Assembly (NCBI GenBank): GCA_027257055.1
Contig: JAPVLO010000045.1
Location: 1,149,501 to 1,213,500 of the forward strand
From: Cephalopachus bancanus
Taxonomy: Eukaryota > Chordata > Mammalia > Primates > Tarsiidae
Direction of reading: 5' to 3'
DNA length: 64,000 nt
Shown: one piece after another, positions 1-9,679 of the stretch
Position numbering within the stretch: the stretch's first letter is position 1
Layout: each line of letters starts with the position of its first letter
Position numbers and translations under genes: made by a program
Notes under the pieces: generated by a model
Databases searched by the model: none
What the model was told of the DNA's origin: nothing
What the model saw: only the letters and a program-made list of their open reading frames with translations

Positions 1-800
1 ACTAAATACCCACTTAACCTTTTACTGGCGAGATAATCAGAAGCTACAAAAAGTAATCCCACCTTTTACCCTACCTTAGTTCTAGTCTCAGAAACTTGTT
101 TCCTGTTTTAGCAACTTTCATGGCTCTTCTACTTTAGATATTCCTTTTCTGGCCGTGTCTTCCCACTGTGATCCAGCTATTGTGTATTACCTTCATCCCT
201 GACAATTGGCTTTTGTTGTCTTTGCCTTGGTCTAATCCACTAGTGCTTGTAATGATGAACATTTCAGGTGGAAGGAGAGTATGGTGTCATCATGTTGTGA
301 TATGTGTGTTTGCTGGTAGCAGAGGGAGAGGAAACGAAGGGAAAGCACTGTCCGTGCATATCCTGCAATGGATACCATGAAAGTACAGAATTGTGATGCC
401 AAACATTCTTCTGGGTTTGTGACATTTGTCAATTAACCTTTCAAAGATCCATAAAAAGAAAAATGCATTTCCCATGAAGAGCATGAAGGAGAGCAAATTA
501 TTCTTTTCAGACACAGTTGAAGAATTAACATGTAAACATCCTAGTCAAGAGCCCGGATCTTCCTCTGGGAACAAGAGGGATAGGCAGGTAGAAGGTAGTT
601 TTAAATTCTGGTAATTCAGGAAGTGCTACCCATTTGAGACTAAGAAAGTACATGCCTTTGAACGGTTGTTTTGTTCAATGGGGCCGCTGTCTGTGTGCAG
701 TGTGCATGATAAACTCATGTCTGGTTGGGTTTTCTTGGTTTCCATCCCAAAGATGTGTATGTTAGGTGTATCAATATGTGTAAGTGGTCCCAGTGGAAGT
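1..800. other. Unique sequence, nothing recognised
   Basis: No repeat family, splice-flanked exon or long open frame stands out. The short open frames here overlap on both strands and show no domain. Confidence 0.5.
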
Positions 801-803
801 GAG

Positions 804-828
804 TGAGTGAGTGTGTGTGTGTGTGTGT

Positions 829-879
<51 letters not shown>

Positions 880-885
880 CATGTG
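804..885. repeat. (GT)n microsatellite
   Basis: About 80 bp of GT repeats with GAGT units at the left edge and two GTAT interruptions. On the minus strand it reads as a polyhistidine/threonine open frame, which is an artefact of the CA repeat. Confidence 0.97.
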
Positions 886-1037
886 AGAGTGCACCCTGCC
901 ATGGGATGGCCTCTTGTCCAGAGTCTGTTTCTGCCTTTTGCCTTGGGCTGCCAGGATAGGCTCTGGCCACCCACAACTCTGAACTGGAATACGTGAGTTA
1001 AAAAACAAGTGAACAAACAGAAACCTAAATAAAAAGT

Positions 1038-2790
1038 ACAATCCCATTCACAATAGCCATACACAAACACACAAAGAAATACCTTGGCATCTTCCTAACC
1101 AGAGAAGTCAAACAACTTTACAACAAAAACTACAAAATACTGCTCAAAGAAATCAAAGATGACACAAACAAATGGAAAAATATTTTACACTCATTGATTG
1201 GAAGAATCAGTATTGCTAAGATGTCCATTCTACCCAAGGCAATCTACAGTTTTAAGCAATATGCTTTAAATTTCCAGCAGTATTTTTCTCAGACCTTGAA
1301 AAGACAATGCAGGAATTCATATGGAAACAAAAACAAATAGCCAAAACATTACTCAGCAAAAAACAAAAACAAAAAAACAGGAGGCATCATGCTCCCAGAC
1401 TTTAAGCTTTATTATAAAGCTACAATAATCAAAACAGCCTGGTATTGGTACAAGAACAGGCATATAGACCATTGGAACAGGATAGAGATTCCAGAAGCAA
1501 AACCTCAATTTCTCAACCAACTTAGCTTTGACAAAGCCTCCACCATCAACCCACTGGGGAGAGGAGAACCTATTCAGTAAATGGTGCTGGGAAAACTGAC
1601 TGACCACATGCAGAATATTAAAACAAGACCCCTACCTATCACCATACACAAAAATCAACTCTAAATGGATCAAAGACCTAAATGTAAAACCTCAAACTAT
1701 AAGAACCTTAGAAAAATCAGACGACATCCTTAGGGAAATTGGAATTGGCAACCAGTTCCTGATCAAAACCCTGAGTGCCCATACCATAAGAGATAAGATA
1801 GGCAAGTGGTACCTCATCAAACTGACAAGCTTCTGCAAAGTCAGGGAAACCACTAAAAGAGTGGGGAGACAGCCCACACATTGGGAAAAAATATTTGCCA
1901 ACTGTATATCTGATCTACAAGGAACTCAAACGTGCTGAAAATAAAAAAAAGCAGCCCCATTACAAAGTGGGCAAAAGATATGAATAGACACTTCTCAAAA
2001 GACATACAAGCAGCCAACAGATACATGAAAAAATGCTCAGTCACACTAGTCACCAAAGAAATGCAAATTAAAAGTGCACTGAGATACCACCTAACGTCAG
2101 TCAGGATGGCCATCATCAATAACTCAAAAAACAACAGATGCATCATTAATAACTCAGAAAATGACAGATGCTGGAGAGGATGTGGGAAAAAATGGAACAC
2201 TTCTGCGCTGTTGATGGGGGTGTAAACTAGCACAGCCTTTGTGGAAAACAGTGTGGCGATGCCTACAAGATCTAAAAGTCGACCTCCCATATGGCCCTGT
2301 AATCCCCCTACTGGGAATATACCTGGAGGAACTCAAGTCACTCTATGAAAAACATACCTGCACATGCATGTTTATTGCAGCATTATTCACAATAGCAAAA
2401 ACATGGAACCAACTGTGCTGCCCATTGAAAGAGGACGGATAAAAAAATGTGGCACATATAAATGATGGACTATTACACAGCCATAAAGGACAATATTATG
2501 AACGTTGCAGTAACTTGGATGGACTTAGAGGCTATAATACTGAGTGATCTATCATAGAAACAAAGAACCAAGTATCACATGTTCTCACTCACAAGCAGAC
2601 CATGAACAACTGTCATAATACTGCAAGAAAGGGATTGACAGTAGTGGGAAACTGTCAGGGCAGGGCAGAGGTGGGACTGCCAGTAGTAGGCAACTGCCAG
2701 GGAGCATACCTCATCAACAAGGGTACCTACGTAATGAACATTTGTATACCTAAACCAGAATTGTACCCCACATCTTTAAAATAAAAGGAG
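1038..2790 (+). mobile_element. 5'-truncated L1 (ORF2 C-terminal part and 3' end)
   Basis: About 1.75 kb of L1 in sense orientation, starting inside the reverse transcriptase region of ORF2 and running to the 3' end with an A-rich tail (accccacatctttaaaataaaa). Translated pieces recall the ORF2 C-terminus: the [14 protein letters not shown] stretch near 1,390, the [16 protein letters not shown] stretch near 1,965 and the MFIAALFTIAKTWNQ stretch near 2,370. Stops and frameshifts separate them, so it is dead. The 3' end matches the minus-strand L1 pieces at 13.9, 32.0 and 51.0 kb, so all come from related subfamilies. More breaks than in the 51-56 kb copy suggest it is older. Confidence 0.92.
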
Positions 2791-2799
2791 TGGATACAA

Positions 2800-3284
2800 A
2801 TTATTATAAAATAAAAACTTGTAAAATATGCAGTAATCATATAAATGCACAATAGGAAAAGATGTGGTACAAAAGCACTCAGTGAGGCCACCAGATTTGT
2901 GATTGTTTGTTTTGGAGCCTTGTGGTGGTAGGAGGTGCTTCTGTCAATTTTTGCATGGCATACTTTTATTCCTTGACTTAACCCACCACAACTATGGCCA
3001 CCCTAATTCACTGATTCACACACAAAAAAATGGGTAAATAATTATTTTTATTAATATTTCTTGACCACATGTATGCCTCACATTTATTTTCATATTAAAT
3101 ATTAGAAATGTTTTGGGTCTTTATTTAGAAGTTTGGTGATGTTTTTTGAGACCAAAAACAGTCTGTATAGACTCTTGTTTATATCAACCATGGTAAAATT
3201 GATTTTTTTTTGTGTTATTCACTTAAAGGCACAGTTTCCAAGAGTCTATTGACAACTTCAAGCAAGGACTTACTGTATATTGAA
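2800..3284. other. Unique AT-rich sequence
   Basis: No recognised repeat or coding signal. It follows directly on the L1 tail. Confidence 0.4.
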
Positions 3285-3465
3285 CTTGCATGGGTAGGAG
3301 GACTTAATTCTGTTTCTTAACACAAAATACTTATATGGCCTTGAGCAGTTTACCTAACTTCTTTCATTTTCAGGCTCATTTGTACAATTAGCGTAATATC
3401 TCCCCTAATACTTTACAGGGTGGTTATGAAGATGAAATGAAACAATGAGTATAAAAACACTTTAT
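3285..3465 (+). repeat. MIR fossil
   Basis: The order of the segments matches a MIR SINE: a gccttgagcagtttacctaact core, a ttttcaggctcatttgtac segment, then a gtggttatgaagatgaaatga 3' part. It is strongly diverged. Confidence 0.6.
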
Positions 3466-3629
3466 TTTCTGGAACATGCTGCATATACACATTTGAGCCC
3501 TGACTTCTCTCCAGTTCCATTTATGTCTAAGATCCAGACTTGGTCAAGGCTGGTAACATGGTGCTGCTTCTGCTCTTTGTTTTGATTTTTCCATAAGCTG
3601 TTGACCACAAGACATAACAATTTGTTTCC

Positions 3630-3802
3630 TAAAGCCGAGTATGATGGTGCACCTGCCAGTAGTCTCAGCTACTTGGGAGCTGAAGCTGGAGTATCACTTG
3701 AACCCAGGAATTTGAGGCTGTAGTATGCTGTGATTGTGCCTGTGAATAGCCACTGTACTTTAACCTGGGCAACATAGCAAGACCCTATCTCTTACAAATC
3801 TA
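3630..3802 (+). repeat. Alu right-arm-like monomer (FRAM type)
   Basis: A 7SL-derived monomer starting near gccgagtatgatggtgcacctg, with ctcagctacttgggag, aacccaggaatttgaggctg and cctgggcaacatagcaagac segments in the normal order. It is an old monomeric or right-arm copy. Confidence 0.8.
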
Positions 3803-3809
3803 TGAAAAT

Positions 3810-4250
3810 ATTGTAGGCTAGTGTTTTTCTACTTCTGTCATGAGGTCCTTTATCTCATTCTTTGTTTATTTTGTTAATAGAGATCCACATATATTCTGGC
3901 AAAGCAACAAAATTACACCAAGAGTTCTTAATGGGCAGGGTAAGTTCTGTCTCCCACAAGGAGGTATAATTCTAGGAGACATAAGTGGTTTAAGGGTTAG
4001 GAAAGCAGCTTGGACATTGCCCAGCTGTGATGCACTTTGGGCATCATATTAGCTTATTGGAACCTTATCTCCCTCAGCTCTAAAATTAATACATTGGATA
4101 ACATAATTTCTAGGATCCATCCCAGGTCCAATTGCTAAGATTCTAAATCTAACATACATACCTACTGAACTGTTCTTTTTGTATTTTAAGTAATAAATAT
4201 GGATAGGTAAATCTAACCAGAATCTAACTAATTAAAATAACACACTGGTT
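3810..4250. other. Unique sequence
   Basis: No recognised repeat. The 70-residue open frame at 3,840-4,052 has no recognisable domain. Confidence 0.4.
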
Positions 4251-4254
4251 AATT

Positions 4255-4400
4255 AAATATTTTATTCATTCAACAACTGGTTCTTGAACATCAACTTTAT
4301 GACAGTCCTAGGTATTGGGGACACCTGGGAAAACAAGAAAGACAAGAACCCTGGAGCTCACTACTTAGTAGGAAAGACAAAATAAGCAAACAAGCAAAAT
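4255..4400 (+). repeat. L2 LINE 3' fragment
   Basis: The pattern is that of the common L2 3' region: attcattcaaca, then cctaggtattggggacacc, then ccctggagctcactac. The sequence is old and diverged. Confidence 0.6.
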
Positions 4401-4770
4401 GTTGAACGAAGATATATGGTATAAATTGGGAAATTTTAGGTTCACAAAATCAACCATAAATGTTCCCCACCGCCTCCAAATTCCAAGATTTCTGGTTAAG
4501 TATCATCTTTTGTGTAGATTTAGAGCATTTTGTTTGCTTACACGGAAGTGAGAAAGAGAAAGTTGGTAGAGGCTTAGGAAAAGCTGAATCTTTGAAATCA
4601 TCACCTCTTCCAATATTTGGGGCAGAAAACCTAGACACAGAGATGAATAACTCCTAGTCTTAGATATATCACTGACTATAGGAGGTTTGTTTTGGGGAAA
4701 GACATTAAATAATAGTTATCAACTTATAGTGGGTCACAATTTAGGCATTAATTTGCATCTTAATCAAGTA

Positions 4771-5635
4771 CGAGAGGGACCCCCCCAAAACTGGAATTTA
4801 TTTATAAAAATTATATATTTATTCTTAGATGCTTAAACTTCAGTCACCTTCAGAATATTCTTTTTTTTTTTTTTTTTTGAGTTGGAGTCTCACTCTGTCG
4901 CCCGGGAGTGGCCACTGCACTCTCGACTTGTTGGGCTCCGGCGATCCTTCCGCCTCAGCCTTCCAAGTAGCCGGAACTACAGGCATGCGCTACCTCGCCC
5001 GGCTGATTTTTTTGATTTATTGTAGAGATGAGGTGTCGCTGCCCAGGAGAGTCTCAAACGCACCGGTTCCAGCAATCCACTCACCTCAGCCTCCCAAAGG
5101 CGTGGGATTACAGGCTGAGCCACCAAGCCCGGCTCAGAGTATTCTTTGTTTGTTGCAATACATCTATTGAGATGCCTTTTTCGTTGCTCAAAATGGTTTC
5201 TGAACTCATCAATTTTGATGTCTTTTAGTGCTTCTGCCATTTTTTGTTTCACTTCTTCCACATTGGCAAAATGTTTCCCTTTGAGGACTTAAATCTGAGG
5301 AAACAAACAAATAAAAAAGATGCTGGGGGTGAGATTGGGTGAATATGGAGGGTGGGGCATGAGGGCCATTTCATTTTTGGTAAAACAAAAAAATGCTGAA
5401 TACTCAGTGCGGGGTGGGCAAGTGCACTTGTAAATCACCCATCACGAAATGGACCCATGCTTTGAAAGAATCTCGAAAAAAATTCACTGAAGCCAAACAC
5501 ATCCTCTTACAACAATGCTAGCTGGTACACTGGTGCTGATGGGTTCCCAGAACACTTACCTAGTGAGGAAAGCCTGTGCTACAAGGGGCCCACCCTCCAA
5601 AAAAATAATTCTTGTTTTTTATGAGTGCTCCCTCT
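4771..5635 (-). mobile_element. Mariner-derived non-autonomous element, copy 1, split by an Alu
   Basis: The left end starts cgagagggacccccc and the right end finishes gtgctccctct, an imperfect terminal inverted repeat. TA dinucleotides flank both ends (4,769-4,770 and 5,636-5,637). Without the inserted Alu the element is about 580 bp. The minus strand encodes a degraded mariner transposase C-terminus: the frame ending at 4,977-5,261 begins [20 protein letters not shown] and continues to a CIATN segment, matching the last part of mariner transposases. The N-terminal two thirds, with the DNA-binding domain and first catalytic aspartate, are absent. Six other copies in the window share this structure. 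Confidence 0.88.
4861..5133 (-). mobile_element. Alu, derived (young) type, inside mariner copy 1
   Basis: A full dimeric Alu in reverse orientation with a poly-T head. The left-arm end reads ggctgagccaccaagcccggc, carrying the derived one-base deletion. A target duplication, tcagartattc, lies at 4,850-4,860 and 5,134-5,144 with one mismatch. The flanking duplication is mariner sequence, so the Alu landed after the transposon. Confidence 0.92.
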
Positions 5636-5639
5636 TATT

Positions 5640-6910
5640 GATGGGGAAAAATTTCAAATGATGGAATGGATTTGAAAGCTCACAGAGCCTTATTAACTCA
5701 GTGAAACTAAACTCTGTATTTAACATTTTACAAAAGGGACAGAAAACAGTACTTGTATGATGGTAGTTAATAAACATTGCAGAAAAGTTAAAAACAGGTA
5801 AGATGTTTTGGATTTTTTATTGAATGTCAGCCCTTGAAGCAAATTGGTCAAACCACAGCAACATATATATGATGCAAAATTAGAGGCAGAAGACTTTGTG
5901 GACGTTTTGAAGACAGGCTGTGGTCAAGGTGCTGGCTATTATGCCATCTTTCATTTCTGAATACATGACTTTCCTTTCCCTTGATGTAGAGGCATCATGA
6001 ATGTTACGCTTCGGCTTCTTAGGCATGATTTTCGTCATTTTACCTGACTCCTAAATGAAACAACACGAAAAGGAGAAAAAAGGGTATGGATATTTTCCAC
6101 AGAAACACAGAAAAAGGTGAAGGTGGTGGGGAAGAAGGAGGGGATGAAAGGAGACAAGAATGTATATGGATACATAAGAAGGAAGACCTGTATAAAATTC
6201 GATGAGTGAAGAGAGTGAGAGGAAGAGGTTGGGGGAAATAAAGGTATTTACGTTGTGGGCAGGAAGGAAAAACTAGAAGTCTGCAGCAACACAATTAAAA
6301 TGGTGCCTGGTGCTGGATTACAACCTGAGGTTTATATTTAGGAATCTTTGTAAATCAGATATTGGTATGTTAAAATGTGGTTATTTGTCGAACATTTGCC
6401 TCGGATCTACCAGTGTTTTTAGCCATGCTGCACTTTTTTAAAAGACAAATTTATGCTAGTCTTTGTCATTCAGCAAATCTACTGTCAGATGTAGATGATT
6501 TGCTAACATTTTAGCACTGACTACAATCTATTTTCCTCACTAAATGCTGAATTAGAGACTTTATAATAATAAGGATTTAAGAAATTTCCCTGCAGAAGTT
6601 AATGTGCATAAAGGTCAGTGGAGTGGGGTATGTTTCAGAAGAATGTAATATAAAGCATTAAAAAATATAGACTTGACAGGTCTTTTGCAAACTTTACTGT
6701 CTCAAATGTAACGCTTAGTTTCCATGAGATTAATATACCCACAACAGAAATCATTACTGGTACTTTGACAGACTGAATTGTTTTGAAGTCACTGTAACAC
6801 CAGAGCCACACTGAGCACAACGTTCACAGGGTGGCAGTGAAGGTATAACTCAGCCTTATGTGATTATGATGTTTAAGTAGAAAGCAAGATTCAGGGAAAG
6901 TGTTTTGCAA
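5640..6910. other. Unique sequence
   Basis: No recognised interspersed repeat. It includes a purine-rich run around 6,060-6,290 (gaaggagggg-like), which produces a proline/serine-rich reverse frame that I do not regard as coding. Confidence 0.4.
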
Positions 6911-6912
6911 CA

Positions 6913-7053
6913 ATGTCCTCTCCAAATAACAGAGTATTTATTGATTCACCAAGAAAATGCCAGTGTTCCAAAGACTGCGGGTGTCACAAGCAATTAGTGT
7001 GTCGACGAAGGATCTTCTGCAATTCCCAAAGAAGACAGGAAAATGGTATGTAG
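6913..7053 (+). other. Short cysteine-rich open frame, unrecognised
   Basis: A 46-codon frame opens at atg 6,913 and closes at tag 7,051-7,053. It encodes a basic peptide with six cysteines in the order C-x-C-x3-C-x-C-x5-C-x5-C, followed by serine, glutamine and arginine. A gtatgt splice-donor-like hexamer lies just before the stop. No family is recognised. It sits in one of the few repeat-free stretches. It may be chance; nothing here proves transcription or translation. Confidence 0.2.
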
Positions 7054-7059
7054 AATGTG

Positions 7060-7630
7060 AAATGTAGGGGTCATTTAAAAAGTAATAGATCCAGACACAG
7101 AGCCACAAACAATTTTAAGGTTTACACATCACTCAAAGAAATTGGATTAGAGCCAGAGAAAGAGATGTCTTCTATTATAGAAAACAGAACAAAAACTTAA
7201 GGGCATTTGGTGCAAGACAGCATAATATTTACCTTCTTTTGAAATGGAATGTACATGAAAGCAAAGGGTGCCATGTAATTTCTGAGGTAAAATGTTATCA
7301 TTTTGAGTATATTTTGTTCCAGAAGACTTCACCCCTATAATAGCCTGGACATATAAAAATAGTGTATAAGTGATATGTAAATAAATTGTCTAACTTTCAG
7401 TGTTTCTATCTCTCGCTGAATGAACTTATCAGATGTTTTGTGGTCTATGTCTTAATTCTCAAATAGGAGCAAACTGCCTTTTTAAAAATTGTATGTAAAG
7501 AAACACATTTAACCGGTTTCATGTTTTGACTCAGACTCAAACTAATATTTGTGGGCATTTGGTGGACTTGAGAGAGTGGTTGACTCTGAATCTGGCCTCT
7601 GGTTGCTATATTGAAAATTATCTCCACTTA
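7060..7630. other. Unique sequence
   Basis: No recognised repeat or coding signal. Confidence 0.4.
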
Positions 7631-7635
7631 TGTGG

Positions 7636-7964
7636 GCATTGTGGTGCTTTCAACGGTGCCCCCCCAAACGTATGTTCATATGCTAATTCTTAGAACCTGT
7701 GGATATTACCTTATTTTGGAAAAAAGGGTTTTTGCAGCTAAGCTAAAGATTTTGAAATGAAGAGATCCTCTTGGATTATCTGAACGGGCCCTAAGTCCAA
7801 TGACAAATGTCTTATAAGAGAAAGGCAGGCCAGGTATAGTGGCTCATGCCTGTAATCCCAGCACTTTGAGAAACCAAGGTGGAGAATTGCTTGGGGCCAG
7901 GAGTTTGAGACCAACCTGACAGCATAGTGAGGTACTGTCTCTACTGATAGGGGAGACACACACG

Positions 7965-7996
<32 letters not shown>

Positions 7997-8306
7997 AAGG
8001 GAGACGGAGAGAGAGAGGCAGAGGAAAATTTGAGACAAATACAAGAAAAGACACAGAGGATAAAGCCATGTAGAGACACAGAAGAGACTAGAATTATGCC
8101 GCCACAAAAGAAGGAGGCAAAGATATGCCGACAGCCACCAGAAGCTGGAAGAGACAAGGAAGGATTCTTCCATAGAGCCTCCTCAGGAAGACGCTGCCTG
8201 ACTGACACCTTAAGTTTTGACTTGTGACCTCTAGAACACTGAGGAAATACATTTTTATTGCTTTAAACAACCCAGTTTGTGGTAACTTGTGACAGAAGTC
8301 ACAGAA
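7636..8306 (+). mobile_element. MaLR LTR, MLT1-like, split by an Alu monomer
   Basis: The segments follow MLT1-type LTR order: a cccccccaaacgtatgttcatatg 5' part, attaccttattttgg, cttggattatc with gggccctaag, then after the insertion agccaccagaagctggaagagac and gcctcc, ending with a Pol II-type tail region (tttttattgctttaaacaacc, cagtttgtggtaac). The assignment to MLT1 rather than a neighbouring MaLR group is from memory. Confidence 0.75.
7829..8009 (+). mobile_element. Alu left monomer with CA/GA tail
   Basis: It starts gccaggtatagtggctcatg and includes the B-box-like gagtttgagacc. The A-rich linker is replaced by a (CA)n(GA)n run at about 7,958-8,020. A duplication, agagaaaggcag / agagagaggcag, brackets it within the LTR. 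Confidence 0.85.
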
Positions 8307-8309
8307 AAT

Positions 8310-8775
8310 GAATATGAGAGTCATTAACTCCTATGATTCTTTGAGGCCAATTTGCCTACCACATCTCATTCTGCACTCACGTGAGGTGATAATAACACAC
8401 ATGGAGGTGACAAAAAAGATGGAGAAAGTGGTTCTAAATTCCAAATGCCAGATTGTTAAGATACCTTTGGTTTTGAGTTGAGGAAAGATAGGAACCACTT
8501 CTAACCTCATGCTTACCACAAAATCCCTACTTACCCCAGTTTTACTTTCCTGCTGTCTATCATTTTGGCTTTGGGAAGAGGAGAACAGGTGAGAGATGGA
8601 ATGGGGAAGGCATGAAAACAAAGCAAAGAATGTGGAAGTAGTAACAACTGTGTGAAATATTGTAAAGGGGTCAAGTTAATAAACAGTAAAAGGTACTTGG
8701 ATTTGGTGCTTGGTTGCTCACTGGTAGTATTTGCAGTAGATCATAGGTTTTTTCAGGATTTAGCAGTCACATACT
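8310..8775. other. Unique sequence
   Basis: No recognised repeat. Short frames here show no domain. Confidence 0.4.
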
Positions 8776-8802
8776 TTCCAACACACACACAACACACACA
8801 CA

Positions 8803-9674
8803 TGAGGGGAGATCCAAAAAACCCCAAAATTTATTTATAAAAATTTTGTATTTATTCTTACATGTTTAAACTTCAGTCACCTTAAAAGTTCTCTTAGTTT
8901 GATGCAATACACCTACTGAAAGGCTTTTTCCACTGCTCAAGACAGTTTTTGAACTCATCAATTTTGAGGCCTTTTAGTGCTTCTGCCATTTTTTGTTTCA
9001 CATCTTCTACATTGGCAAAACGTTTCCTTTGAGGACTTTTTCATCCGGGGAAACACAAATAAGTTGCTTGGGGTGAGATCAGGTGAATAGGAATGGTGGG
9101 GCATGAGGGTCATACTGTTTTTGATCAAAAATTGCTGACCACTCAGTGTGGTATGGGCAAGTATGCTTCTAAATTACCAATCGTGAAATGGGCAAATGCA
9201 TTGAAAGAATCTTTTTTTTTTTTTTTTTTTGAGTTGGAGTCTCACTCTGTCACCCAGACTGGAGTGCAGTGGCCGCTCCCGGCCACTGCAGCCTCGACCT
9301 GCTGGGCTCCGGCGATCCTTCTGCCTCAGCCTTCCGAGTAGCTGGAATTATAGGCATGCGCTACTACGCCCGGCTAATTTTTTGATTTATTGTAGAGATG
9401 AGGTCTCGCTGCCCAGGCGGGTCTCGAACCCGCGGGCTCAGGCAATCCACTCACCTCAGCCTCCCAAAGGCGCGGGATTACAGGCTGAGCCACCGAGCCC
9501 GGCTTCATTGAAAGAATCTTAAAAAAAAAGTCACTGAAGCCGGATGCAACCTCTTACAATAATGCTAGCTGGTACACCGATGCCAATGGGTTCTTAGAAA
9601 TCTTACCTAGTGTGGGAAGCCTGTACTACAAGGACTTGCCCTCCAAAAAATAATTCATTTTTGGGGGTCCCCTT
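8803..9674 (-). mobile_element. Mariner-derived non-autonomous element, copy 2, split by an Alu
   Basis: It starts tgaggggagatcc directly after an (AC)n run and ends gggggtcccctt before ta. The left flanking dinucleotide is ca, probably a mutated TA. The body matches copy 1 segment by segment: a ttcagtcaccttaaaagt stretch, the cttctgccattttttgtttc stretch (transposase AEALKG region on the minus strand), and tgttttttgatcaaaaattgc. About 577 bp without the Alu. Confidence 0.88.
9214..9503 (-). mobile_element. Alu, derived (young) type, inside mariner copy 2
   Basis: A full-length dimer in reverse orientation that keeps many CpGs (cgggtctcgaacccgcgggc). The target duplication cattgaaagaatctt lies at 9,199-9,213 and 9,506-9,520 and is identical. 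The duplicated bases are part of the mariner body, so the order of events is certain. Confidence 0.95.
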
Positions 9675-9679
9675 TATAT

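Noticed and set aside
626..1070. Long histidine/threonine-rich reverse open frames
   Set aside because: They are the three frames of the CA strand of a GT microsatellite, with no coding meaning.
1853..2290. 145-residue reverse frame
   Set aside because: It is the antisense shadow of L1 ORF2 sequence. The same shadow appears at 32,453 and 51,439 on the plus strand of reverse L1 copies.
9229..9522. 97-residue frame resembling peptides seen in many Alu-derived ORFs (also at 29,353, 29,471 and 62,086)
   Set aside because: Each lies wholly within an Alu in antisense. The similarity between them is the Alu itself.
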